The notes: generated by a model not told the origin, from the letters alone. A DNA stretch of 6,602 bases from CAYXZO01 sp964469505 (GCA_964469505.1 CAYXZO010000095.1:1-6602); one strand, 5' to 3'; counted from the first letter of the stretch, positions 1 through 5,862 are shown. A program made the numbers and translations.

Positions 1-2203
1 CGGTCAATTGATAGAAATAAACACCCGACGGCAAGCCCCGGGCGTTCCAGGTGACGTTATGCTCACCGGCGGGTTGCTCCTCATCAACCAATTCAGCCAC
101 CTGCTGTCCCTGTAGATTATATACTGTCAGCTTAACGTGGGCTTTATCCGGCAACTCATATTTTATTCGAGTTACCGGATTGAAGGGATTGGGGTAGTTT
201 TGGGCCAAGTTAAAGGTTGCTGGAAAACCTGTGTTATTAAAATCTGCAGTTACATGATCATTTCGCAAAATGTATAAACCATCATTTCGATCAGCTATAT
301 ATATATGATTGTCTACGATATAGATACCACAGGCATTTCCCTCGGTGTTAAAAAACCCAACCTCCTGGGGATTGGTAGGATCGCTAATATCTATAACACA
401 TAAGCCGGCGTTGCCGTCAGCTAAATAGGCATAGCTGCCTGAAACGAACACATCCTGAGAATGTCCACTGGCACTGAAATATCCCTCTTCCAGGGGGGTG
501 GTGGGATCGCTGATATCTAAGATGTGCAGGCCGTCATGGGAATAATCACTGGCAGCAACATAGGCGTAGTTTCCCACAACGCAAACGCTATAAGCACTGC
601 CCAAAGTGTTAAAAAATCCTACTTCCTGAGGATTGGCAGGATCTCTAACATCTATTATACGTAAGCCATCCCAGTCATCAGCCACATAAGCATAGTCACC
701 GGCGACAAAAACATCATATGCCCCCCCTTCAGTATCAAAAAATCCCACTTCCTGGGGATTATCAGCGCTGCTAACATCTATTATGCGCAACCCATCCTCA
801 TAATCAGCGATATAAGCATAGTTGTCAGAGACATGAACATTCCGGGCCCAATGTTCCGTATCGAAAAACCCAATTTCCTGGGGATTAGCGAAATCGTGGA
901 TATCTATTATCCTTAAACCAGCGCTGCCGGCAGCCACAAAGACATAATCACCAGAGATATAAACATTATATGCGGTTCCTGCAGTGCTAATACTGCTCAC
1001 TTCTCGAGGATTTGTCGGATCACTTGTATCTAAAATAATCAAACCACGAGAATCTTCTGCCAGGACGGCATGATTGCCGGAGATATAAACATCCCACGTC
1101 CAAGCGCCCGTATCGATAAATCCGATTTCTTGAGGATTAAGTGAGTCGATGACATCTATTATCCTCACACCATTTATATTGTTAGCTAAATAGGCATAAT
1201 TGCTTGCAACATAAACCCCATAAACCAAGGTCTGGCAACTATAGTACCCCACCTCGACCGGATTAGTGGGTTCACCAGTATCTATTATTTGCAACCCATA
1301 ATTACGACCAGCCACGTAAGCGTAATTATTTTGAACATAGACACCAATAGCCGAAGATCTGGTATTATAATATCCCACCTCCTGCGGATTGATGGGGTCA
1401 CTTATCTCCATTATTCGTAAGCCGGCCCAACCGTCAGCTACATAGGCATAGTCTCCTGATATATAAACGCCATAAGCAGAACCAGCCAGATACGCGTAGC
1501 TTACTTCCTGGGGGGTGGCAGGATCAGTAACGTCTATAATGCATAAACCATAATCATCGGCAACATAGGCATAATTATCCAATACATAGACATGATAAGA
1601 TAGTCCTTCAGTGTCAAGTTGTCCTACTTGCTCGGGGTTAGCAGGATCGCTTATATCTATTATATACAAACCATCGTCAAAATCAGCCACATAGGCATAA
1701 TTACCAAAAACATAAATCCCCATTGCTAGTCCCCCCGTCCCAAAATACCCAACTTCATACGGAGTAGCAGGGTCACTTATTTCCATTATGCGCAAACCGT
1801 TCCTTCCATCAGCTACAAATGAATAGTTCTCCGATATGACAATCTCATTGGCGGTAGAAGGTAAAAGAATCTTAGCTATTTCTACAGGAGCTGTAGGATC
1901 AGAAATATCAGCGATTTCCAAATATCCACCATTCCCCAAATAGGCGAGATTTCCTTGCACAGCCACGGTATAGCATGGGCCATTTGCCCAGCGACCAATT
2001 AAAGTGACATTGCTATCCTGGCGGGAGGGAGCTTGCGCGCTCCCCAGGGAGATGGCATCCCAAAGGGGGGCGTTAAATTCCTGAGACCACAGGCCCGAAG
2101 GTAATGGTAGGATTAGAAACAGCCACAAACCCGTCAGACAACGTTGGGTAATAAGACCCAACCGGGGCCTATCAGCTCGTAAACAAATGATTGATCTGAT
2201 CAT
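1..2203 (-). CDS. Secreted LVIVD-repeat (beta-propeller-like) protein with C-terminal type IX sorting domain, 3' end outside window
   Basis: The frame is open from an ATG at 2203 to the window edge (734 codons, no stop). An AAGGGAG ribosome-binding site lies 7 nt upstream of the start. Residues 1-40 form a basic segment followed by a hydrophobic stretch (about 23-39, LTGLWLFLILPLPSG), read as a Sec signal peptide. Residues about 66-649 are fourteen repeats of about 42 residues with the pattern YAYVAD..GLRIIDISDP.NPQEVGFF, which is the LVIVD repeat family, predicted to form beta-propeller blades. From about residue 664 (NLAQNYPNPFNP) to the edge (SGVYFYQLT) is a type A C-terminal sorting domain; only some 10-20 residues should be missing. 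The family knowledge predicts export by the type IX system to the surface or medium. No catalytic motif is visible, so binding or adhesion is only a guess. The repeat region is clearly more AT-rich than the two genes at the right end. Confidence 0.9.
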   Translation of the reverse strand, partial: MIRSIICLRADRPRLGLITQRCLTGLWLFLILPLPSGLWSQEFNAPLWDAISLGSAQAPSRQDSNVTLIGRWANGPCYTVAVQGNLAYLGNGGYLEIADISDPTAPVEIAKILLPSTANEIVISENYSFVADGRNGLRIMEISDPATPYEVGYFGTGGLAMGIYVFGNYAYVADFDDGLYIIDISDPANPEQVGQLDTEGLSYHVYVLDNYAYVADDYGLCIIDVTDPATPQEVSYAYLAGSAYGVYISGDYAYVADGWAGLRIMEISDPINPQEVGYYNTRSSAIGVYVQNNYAYVAGRNYGLQIIDTGEPTNPVEVGYYSCQTLVYGVYVASNYAYLANNINGVRIIDVIDSLNPQEIGFIDTGAWTWDVYISGNHAVLAEDSRGLIILDTSDPTNPREVSSISTAGTAYNVYISGDYVFVAAGSAGLRIIDIHDFANPQEIGFFDTEHWARNVHVSDNYAYIADYEDGLRIIDVSSADNPQEVGFFDTEGGAYDVFVAGDYAYVADDWDGLRIIDVRDPANPQEVGFFNTLGSAYSVCVVGNYAYVAASDYSHDGLHILDISDPTTPLEEGYFSASGHSQDVFVSGSYAYLADGNAGLCVIDISDPTNPQEVGFFNTEGNACGIYIVDNHIYIADRNDGLYILRNDHVTADFNNTGFPATFNLAQNYPNPFNPVTRIKYELPDKAHVKLTVYNLQGQQVAELVDEEQPAGEHNVTWNARGLPSGVYFYQLT
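257..2008 (-). repeat. Fourteen tandem coding repeats of about 126 bp (LVIVD type)
   Basis: Degenerate tandem repeats lie inside the secreted protein gene. Each unit encodes roughly: small/variable turn, hydrophobic strand (VYVSGNYAYVAD), an acidic/aromatic turn, then GLRIIDISDP and NPQEVGFF. Units 10, 11 and 13 are closest to the consensus. Unit 8 has lost the YAYVAD core (HAVLAED). Unit 12 carries a short insertion (AASDYSHDG). Unit 14 ends at GLYILRND without the DP/EVG part. Fourteen is twice seven, which would suit two seven-bladed propellers. Confidence 0.85.
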
Positions 2204-2233
2204 AATCTATCTCCCTTCCACAGTGGTCTTCTT

Positions 2234-2269
2234 AATACAAGTTGTCCCTTGAGGTTTTCTCCTTGTATT
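2234..2269. promoter_or_regulatory. Inverted repeat upstream of the LVIVD gene
   Basis: The arms AATACAAG (2234-2241) and CTTGTATT (2262-2269) are perfect 8-bp complements separated by 20 nt. They end 31 bp upstream of the start codon at 2203. The position would suit an operator or a leader-RNA stem for the minus-strand gene. No convincing -35/-10 pair was found beside it, so the role is inference. Confidence 0.3.
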
Positions 2270-2298
2270 GGATGGGACTATGTATGAGTGATTTCTCA

Positions 2299-2317
2299 CC
2301 AGTGAAACAACCACTGG
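2299..2317. repeat. Small hairpin in intergenic DNA
   Basis: CCAGTG and CACTGG form a perfect 6-bp stem around a 7-nt AAACAAC loop. There is no T-run on either strand, so it is not a clear terminator. It may belong to the promoter or leader region of the minus-strand gene. Confidence 0.25.
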
Positions 2318-2485
2318 CGAGCCAGCTTTGCGATTTCACACTGTTTCTTCCTCAGCGCAGGTAGCGCCCAGAGTGTACGAAAATTAGAAACCCAATTGGG
2401 GGTAGAGGATTGCATCTCCTTCTGTACGTGTAGGTATTTGATTTTAATATCGTTTTTACCTCCATGTCAAGGTGATAGGATTCCG

Positions 2486-2558
2486 CCGGTGGGACCGGGG
2501 TTCCTAAAACCCCATAACCGCGACTTCCAGGCCCTTGAAGTGAGGGTTGTGGGGTTCC
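2486..2558 (+). other. Cluster of mutually exclusive hairpins (possible structured RNA)
   Basis: Three stems compete. CCGGT/ACCGG (2486-2490 / 2494-2498) is a tight hairpin. GGGGTT/AACCCC (2497-2502 / 2508-2513) has a 5-nt loop. A 12-bp stem (2508-2519 / 2545-2556, one G-U pair) encloses a further ACTTC/GAAGT stem (2523-2527 / 2537-2541). GGGGTTCC occurs twice (2497-2504, 2551-2558), so the AACCCC arm can pair with either copy, as in an attenuator. The G-U pair would favour RNA from the plus strand. No native plus-strand gene follows, so the function is unknown. Confidence 0.35.
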
Positions 2559-2611
2559 GTGACAAACAGAAAGGCAACTCCCCGTTTAAACCACAACCAA
2601 AGCCTCGTCAA

Positions 2612-2620
2612 AAGCTCCCA
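2612..2620 (+). repeat. Left arm of the outer inverted repeat around the IS target site
   Basis: AAGCTCCCA here is the exact reverse complement of TGGGAGCTT at 4245-4253. The two arms lie outside the predicted IS ends, 16 nt left and 27 nt right of them. They are therefore best read as one stem of the host target site, split by the insertion. The left arm is preceded by AAA and the right arm is followed by CTTTCTC, which resembles a bidirectional terminator stem. Confidence 0.5.
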
Positions 2621-2643
2621 CCTGGCCCCATAGAGATTAGAAT

Positions 2644-2655
2644 ATGAGAAGGCTG
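2644..2655 (+). repeat. Left subterminal inverted repeat (sTIR-L) of the IS
   Basis: ATGAGAAGGCTG is an exact reverse complement of 4203-4214 and cannot be extended in either direction. Its first three bases happen to be an in-frame ATG for the transposase frame, but no ribosome-binding site precedes it. Its last five bases overlap the 5' arm of the leader hairpin that faces the transposase ribosome-binding site. Confidence 0.88.
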
Positions 2656-2742
2656 CTCTCGCCACCGGAGTGGTGGGGTTGTTATCTTATGGTTGGGAAA
2701 ACAATAAGACTCTATGAACCAAAAGAAGAAAGGAGAGCAGCC
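2651..2742 (+). promoter_or_regulatory. Leader inverted repeat that can occlude the transposase ribosome-binding site
   Basis: GGCTGCTCTC (2651-2660) is a perfect 10-bp complement of GAGAGCAGCC (2733-2742), which ends directly before the ATG at 2743 and contains the GGAG of the Shine-Dalgarno sequence AAAGGAG (2729-2735). A nested hairpin CCACC/GGTGG (2662-2666 / 2672-2676) and a weak CTTAT/ATAAG stem lie in the loop. An RNA that enters from outside the element would contain both arms and could fold to hide the start site. An RNA that starts inside the loop would lack the 5' arm. Such protection from read-through translation is known in other IS families; here it is inferred. Confidence 0.55.
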
Positions 2743-3828
2743 ATGTCTAAAGTTAACACCAAAGTGACCATTGGGGTAGACTTAGGTGACAAGCGTCATC
2801 GGGTATGTGTGTTGAGCAATGAAGGTGAGGTTTTGGAAGAGAGTTGGATAGTCAACACCAAGACTGGTGTATTGCGTTACTTCAGTAAGTATCAGCCTTT
2901 GGAAGTAGAAAAGATAGCTTTAGAGACAGGCACTCATTCCCGGTGGATAAGCAATCTATTGCAGGAGCGTGCCTTTCGAGCACTGGTAGCCAATAGTCGC
3001 AAGTTAAGGATGATCTGGAATAATGATCGTAAGAGTGATGTTGCCGATGCGGAGATGTTAGCCCGGGTAGCCCGTTTTGATGAGGAATTGCTCAGCCCAA
3101 TCCACCACCGTGGTCAGTCAGCCCAGTTGGCACTTACTTGGTTGAAGTCTAGAGATATTCTGGTAAAAGTCCGGACAGCTTTGATTAACCATGTACGGGG
3201 CACAGTTAAGACCCATGGTTACCGCTTACCTAAGTGCAGTGCGGAGTGTTTTCATAAGCGTAGCCGGGAGCATTTACCGGAAGAGTTAAAGGGTGCTGTG
3301 GAGCCCGTGCTCAGCCAGATTGAGTACTTAACCAAGCGGATACGTTGGTATGAGCGTAAGATAGATGAGCTGATCCAAGATAGTTATCCGGAGGCTGAGC
3401 ACCTCATGCAGATCCAGGGAGTAGGTTCGATAGTAGGGTTAGCCTATGTTTTGACCATTGAAGACCCGTGGCGTATGAAAGATAAGCGTTCGGTGGGAGC
3501 CTTTTTGGGCTTAATACCGAAGCGGGACCAATCTGGGGAGCGAGATCATCAACTGAGGATCAGTAAGCGAGGAGATAAGTTTTTGCGTCGCTTGCTGGTA
3601 AGCAGCGCGCAATACATCATAGGCCCGTTAGGTCCGGACTGCGAATTACGGAGATATGGTTTACGGATCTATGAACGTGGTGGTAGGACTAGGAACGCAA
3701 AGCGACGAGCAGCAGTGGCCGTAGCCCGTAAACTGTCGGTACTTATGTTGGCGCTTTGGCGTTCCCAAGAGCCTTATGATCCATGGTACCACCATCATAA
3801 GACCAAAGCTTATCTGAAGAGTGCTTAA
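2743..3828 (+). CDS. IS110-family (IS1111 group) RNA-guided DEDD transposase
   Basis: A 361-aa recombinase that excises the IS as a circle and inserts it at a short target, in this family guided by an element-encoded RNA. The start at 2743 is chosen because AAAGGAG lies 7 nt upstream; an in-frame ATG at 2644 lies within the terminal repeat and lacks such a site. The N-terminal RuvC-like domain (about 8-165) shows all four acidic residues: D13 (GVDLGDK), E61 (ALETG), D99 and D102 (RKSDVADAE). A helical linker with charged residues (about 180-215) follows. The C-terminal Transposase_20 domain (about 219-305) has LMQIQGVGSIVGLAYV, FLGLIPKRDQSGERD and ISKRGDKFLRRLL; S264 in QSG is the likely nucleophilic serine. 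The tail ERGGRTRNAKRRAAVAVARKL is typical of one branch of the family. Length is normal and no frameshift is seen. It is the only gene of the element. Confidence 0.95.
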   Translation: MSKVNTKVTIGVDLGDKRHRVCVLSNEGEVLEESWIVNTKTGVLRYFSKYQPLEVEKIALETGTHSRWISNLLQERAFRALVANSRKLRMIWNNDRKSDVADAEMLARVARFDEELLSPIHHRGQSAQLALTWLKSRDILVKVRTALINHVRGTVKTHGYRLPKCSAECFHKRSREHLPEELKGAVEPVLSQIEYLTKRIRWYERKIDELIQDSYPEAEHLMQIQGVGSIVGLAYVLTIEDPWRMKDKRSVGAFLGLIPKRDQSGERDHQLRISKRGDKFLRRLLVSSAQYIIGPLGPDCELRRYGLRIYERGGRTRNAKRRAAVAVARKLSVLMLALWRSQEPYDPWYHHHKTKAYLKSA

Positions 3829-4202
3829 GGTGTGAGCTAAGAGAGAGGTAGTAATAATTAAAAGGAGCAAGAACAGGTCTTTTGAATAGCATTAGTCCCT
3901 AAGCCTCGTCCGGGTGACTGCGGCCCCGCTCTGGATCAACACCTCAAGTCTTATGCTTGTGGGAGAATCCGCCATAGAGATAGCAGCACCCAGATGATAA
4001 GCAGGACCCTAACATGCACCGGGTTAGTTAGGATAACCCAATTAAGAGTGCGGATGGAAGCCTGGCTACTATGGACGTTAATTGCTCCAGATTGATGGTT
4101 ACCGAGATGATTTCTGGTAGTCCATCAAAAAAGAATGGAGGTGCTTATCGTTAACCCTGCCGTCAGCTGATTGAGCTTGTCGGCCGCCAAGGTGGCCCTT
4201 GA
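3829..4202 (+). ncRNA. Structured 3' non-coding tail of the IS, candidate guide (bridge/seek) RNA region
   Basis: This is 374 nt between the transposase stop and the right subterminal repeat, where IS1111-group elements encode their guide RNA. Visible stems are: CTTAT/ATAAG (3950-3954 / 3997-4001) stacked on TGGG/CCCA (3960-3963 / 3989-3992) around a 25-nt loop; GGGTTA/TAACCC (4021-4026 / 4034-4039); TTGATGG/CCATCAA (4092-4098 / 4122-4128) continued by TACC/GGTA and AGA/TCT; and GGCCGC/GGTGGCC (about 4182-4197, one G-U). The 25-nt loop contains CCATAGAGAT (3972-3981), identical to the DNA at the left insertion point (2628-2637). The RNA boundaries and promoter cannot be fixed from sequence alone. 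No protein frame is credible here. Confidence 0.6.
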
Positions 4203-4204
4203 CA
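4199..4204 (+). promoter_or_regulatory. Consensus -35 box at the right end, facing the circle junction
   Basis: TTGACA overlaps the start of the right subterminal repeat and points outward. In the linear insertion no good -10 follows, because the next DNA is the GC-rich palindrome. In the excised circle it would face the left end, where TAGAAT (2638-2643) and TATGAG (2643-2648) occur. With the predicted ends, the spacers are 14 and 19 bp, both off the optimal 17. IS1111/IS110-type circles are known to create junction promoters, so the arrangement is plausible but not proven. Confidence 0.45.
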
Positions 4205-4214
4205 GCCTTCTCAT
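4203..4214 (+). repeat. Right subterminal inverted repeat (sTIR-R) of the IS
   Basis: CAGCCTTCTCAT is the exact 12-bp partner of 2644-2655. Three bases (GGA) separate it from the predicted right end, matching the asymmetry described for the IS1111 group. Its first two bases are shared with the outward-facing TTGACA box. Confidence 0.88.
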
Positions 4215-4218
4215 GGAA

Positions 4219-4242
4219 GCGGGGTGGAACGTTACACCCCGC
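4219..4242. repeat. Near-perfect 24-bp palindrome abutting the right IS end
   Basis: GCGGGGTG and CACCCCGC are perfect 8-bp arms around GAACGTTA, whose core AACGTT is itself palindromic. Eleven of twelve positions are complementary. It starts one base outside the predicted IS end. A T-rich stretch (CTTCTTTCTC, 4251-4260) lies a few bases downstream on the plus strand. It may be a terminator or a REP-like element, and is probably what the IS selected as its target. Confidence 0.6.
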
Positions 4243-4244
4243 CA

Positions 4245-4253
4245 TGGGAGCTT
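4245..4253 (+). repeat. Right arm of the outer inverted repeat around the IS target site
   Basis: TGGGAGCTT pairs exactly with 2612-2620. In the reconstructed empty site the two 9-bp arms would enclose 43 nt that include the 24-bp palindrome. The right arm is followed by CTTTCTC and then an A-rich stretch. Confidence 0.5.
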
Positions 4254-4572
4254 CTTTCTCAAAGAAAAACCTAAAAAAAAACATCACCGGGGTTAGCATG
4301 GGGACCATCCTCTCAAAAAAACGAACCGCCCCCATAGCTCCGCCAACTCAGTTACAATTGCCGAACTGAGGGATGGGCTTACCCTGCCCTGGCAGCTGAA
4401 TGGTGAGGCCGAAACGGAGACGGAAAACGAAAACCTGAACTCAGCTTAAAATAAAACCTCGGCTCGCGGTCCGCTCGTTAACTCCTGGTGCTTGACTGTC
4501 TATCACAATACCAGTTGAAAATGTAGTAATGTCTATTCGATAGCCCAATATCTTTTCAGGCCGGCACGGGAA
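4254..4572. other. Intergenic region between the IS target site and the lipoprotein gene
   Basis: These are 319 bp with no credible gene. They contain A-runs (A9 around 4273-4281, A7 around 4314-4320; T-runs on the minus strand), a perfect 7-bp hairpin CTCAGTT/AACTGAG (4347-4353 / 4364-4370, 10-nt loop), and GAAAACG-like purine-rich DNA around 4410-4440. As the 3' flank of the minus-strand operon it should hold a terminator. No GC-rich stem directly followed by a T-run was found on the minus strand, so none is called. Confidence 0.5.
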
Positions 4573-5787
4573 TTACTCAAACCAGCGCTCGATTTCCCGC
4601 TCCATCTGGCGCAAACGTGATAGCTTATAAGTGCGCCGGGTGTTGTAGTAGGACTGCAATTCCCGGGGCCCCATATGGTGCTTACGGGGCCGAAGCTGCC
4701 AGAGAAGCTCCTCCCGCCGTAAAAGCTCCGGCAAAAAGGCCTCATCCACCAGCCCAGGCACGCCGATTACCAACTGGAATTGGGCCAGCGGTTTATAAAA
4801 CACCATCCCGGTGAAAACCTCCTGATAGCGCCGGTGGAGTTGATCCGGGTAGTAGTCGAAGGCATCCCGGCCGAAGGGGCTGCCCTGTAAGTCAAAACCG
4901 GCATCCTCTACCCCCGCCGCTCGAAAAGCGGCATCCCACCTACCCCGTTGGAGGGTGAGATAGGCCACCTTGGCGTTGACCTGGTGGTTGTTCACCAGCA
5001 CGTTGGCTACGCGCTCACCGTACTTCTGAAACAGAAACCGACCAGTGTGGTAACCCCGGGGATCGAAGTCGTTGAAAGCGTGGTGGTGGTTCAGAATCAC
5101 CAGCGCCTTTTTCCGCCGGGTGTGGAGTTGGAGGGAATCGAAACCGGCGCTTATCTGCAAGGCCATGATGCTGTCCCGCAAGGCCACCTGGCCGTCGCTG
5201 ATGTAGCGCCGCCAGAAAGCCTGCAGCTCAGCGGCGGAGTGGATATTCGACCAGCGAAAGGGTACGTCGGAAGGGTACAGATTGATCTTCCGGTGGGGCG
5301 GTAGAGTGCGATTCAAAGCCGCCAACTGGCGGAGGAAATACTGGTAATTGTATTTCTCCCACAGCGGCCAGACGGTGGCGTTACGGTGCACCTCCAGCAA
5401 ACGACGGTTTACTTCCGCCACTGGCAAGCTGTCGTTATGCAACAGGGCATTCAGAGCCGGGTTGAGGGTGCTGACTCCCACCTCGGTGAAAACGTGTCCT
5501 ACATTTTCAATGAAATAGGGATCGCTGATGAGGGACAGGTATAGCTCATATTGGGTTATATCCCGGTGATCACGCTCGCAGATGATGACCATGTCATACC
5601 GGCGGAAAAGCCCCAGGAGATAATCCCTGGCCGGCGTGGAGTGTTGTTTGATGAAGGCCACATACGGAGCCAGCGCGGGGCGGGGATTCGTGGGCCGGTG
5701 GTAACACCCCGTCAGCCACCCCAGCGAGGAAACAAGCGGCAGGGTAAGCCAGAGAGCCCTACTCACTACCCGGAAGCTAAGGCCCAC
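4573..5787 (-). CDS. Putative lipoprotein with erythromycin-esterase/ChaN-like motif pattern
   Basis: The frame is 404 codons from a GTG at 5787 to a TAA. Residues 1-28 are a type II signal peptide: basic RVVSR, hydrophobic core, then lipobox LTGC with C28 as the lipidated residue. Residue 29 is Tyr, so an outer-membrane destination is likely. The mature part is soluble. Its motifs, in order, are CERDH (E71, H74), FTEVG (E102), LYPSD (D174) and ILNHHHAFND (H234-H236). This order of E-x-x-H, E, D and a late His cluster recalls the EreA/ChaN/TraB-like fold, where such residues form a metal or catalytic site. The assignment is by pattern only and the substrate is unknown. The start is not certain: an AAAGGGGG sequence lies about 27 nt upstream, which is too far, and the GTG for residue 8 is an alternative. 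The gene follows 75 bp behind the TerB-like gene on the same strand, probably in one operon. Confidence 0.8.
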   Translation of the reverse strand: MGLSFRVVSRALWLTLPLVSSLGWLTGCYHRPTNPRPALAPYVAFIKQHSTPARDYLLGLFRRYDMVIICERDHRDITQYELYLSLISDPYFIENVGHVFTEVGVSTLNPALNALLHNDSLPVAEVNRRLLEVHRNATVWPLWEKYNYQYFLRQLAALNRTLPPHRKINLYPSDVPFRWSNIHSAAELQAFWRRYISDGQVALRDSIMALQISAGFDSLQLHTRRKKALVILNHHHAFNDFDPRGYHTGRFLFQKYGERVANVLVNNHQVNAKVAYLTLQRGRWDAAFRAAGVEDAGFDLQGSPFGRDAFDYYPDQLHRRYQEVFTGMVFYKPLAQFQLVIGVPGLVDEAFLPELLRREELLWQLRPRKHHMGPRELQSYYNTRRTYKLSRLRQMEREIERWFE

Positions 5788-5862
5788 CCTTGTGCGTGAA
5801 GTACCTAAGATCCGCCCCCTTTGCTGAAGGTTCCCGGGTTGGAGAATTAGCCAGTGGCTATC

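Larger units (their letters stand above)
2204..2636. other. Intergenic region left of the insertion sequence, no supported gene
   Basis: These 433 bp lie between the start of the secreted-protein gene and the left IS end. They hold two small inverted repeats near the gene (2234-2269, 2299-2317), a 10-bp palindrome CCCAATTGGG (2391-2400), a dense cluster of competing hairpins (2486-2558), and the left half of the IS target site (2612-2636). A short plus-strand open frame starting at 2396 has unlikely composition and no family resemblance, so no gene is called. Confidence 0.6.
2637..4217 (+). mobile_element. Complete IS1111-group (IS110 family) insertion sequence, about 1581 bp
   Basis: The element encodes a DEDD transposase and has perfect 12-bp subterminal inverted repeats (2644-2655 and 4203-4214). 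In the described IS1111 group, about 7 bp lie outside the left repeat and 3 bp outside the right one. Applying this gives ends TTAGAAT (2637-2643) and GGA (4215-4217). A predicted circle junction GGATTAGAAT results, similar in form to the AGATAATGAG reported for IS4321/IS5075. GA occurs both just left of the left end (2635-2636) and as the last two bases of the right end, as expected of a 2-bp crossover core with no target duplication. The short 5' flank and long 3' non-coding tail also fit IS1111 rather than the IS110 subgroup. The gene is intact, so the copy may be active. The exact ends carry about 2 bp of ambiguity because of the GA repeat. Confidence 0.85.

Noticed and set aside
2396..2647. 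Plus-strand open frame of 83 codons left of the IS
   Set aside because: It crosses the IS boundary, has unlikely composition (many Pro, Arg, Cys) and no recognisable motif, and runs through the hairpin cluster.
2644..2742. Upstream in-frame ATG giving a 394-aa transposase
   Set aside because: That ATG lies in the subterminal inverted repeat and has no ribosome-binding site. The ATG at 2743 has AAAGGAG at proper spacing, and family homology begins right after it.
2389..4043. AACCCAATT repeated at 2389-2397 and 4035-4043 as possible IS ends
   Set aside because: A 9-bp match is likely by chance at these lengths, and one copy lies inside the element defined by the subterminal repeats.
4092..4128. 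Hairpin followed by an A-run as an intrinsic terminator
   Set aside because: The run is A, not T, on the plus strand, and on the minus strand the T-run precedes rather than follows the stem. It is better read as part of the tail RNA structure.
4286..4294. ACCGGGGTT shared with 2494-2502
   Set aside because: A 9-bp match between two GC-rich intergenic stretches of this size is expected by chance.
4099..4335. Minus-strand open frame of 78 codons across the right IS end
   Set aside because: It spans the junction of IS tail, palindrome and A-runs; its FFFRFFF stretch is just the T-runs. There is no family resemblance.
4948..5304. Plus-strand open frame of 118 codons opposite the lipoprotein gene
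   Set aside because: It is antisense to a well-supported lipoprotein frame, with low-complexity Val-rich translation and no motif.
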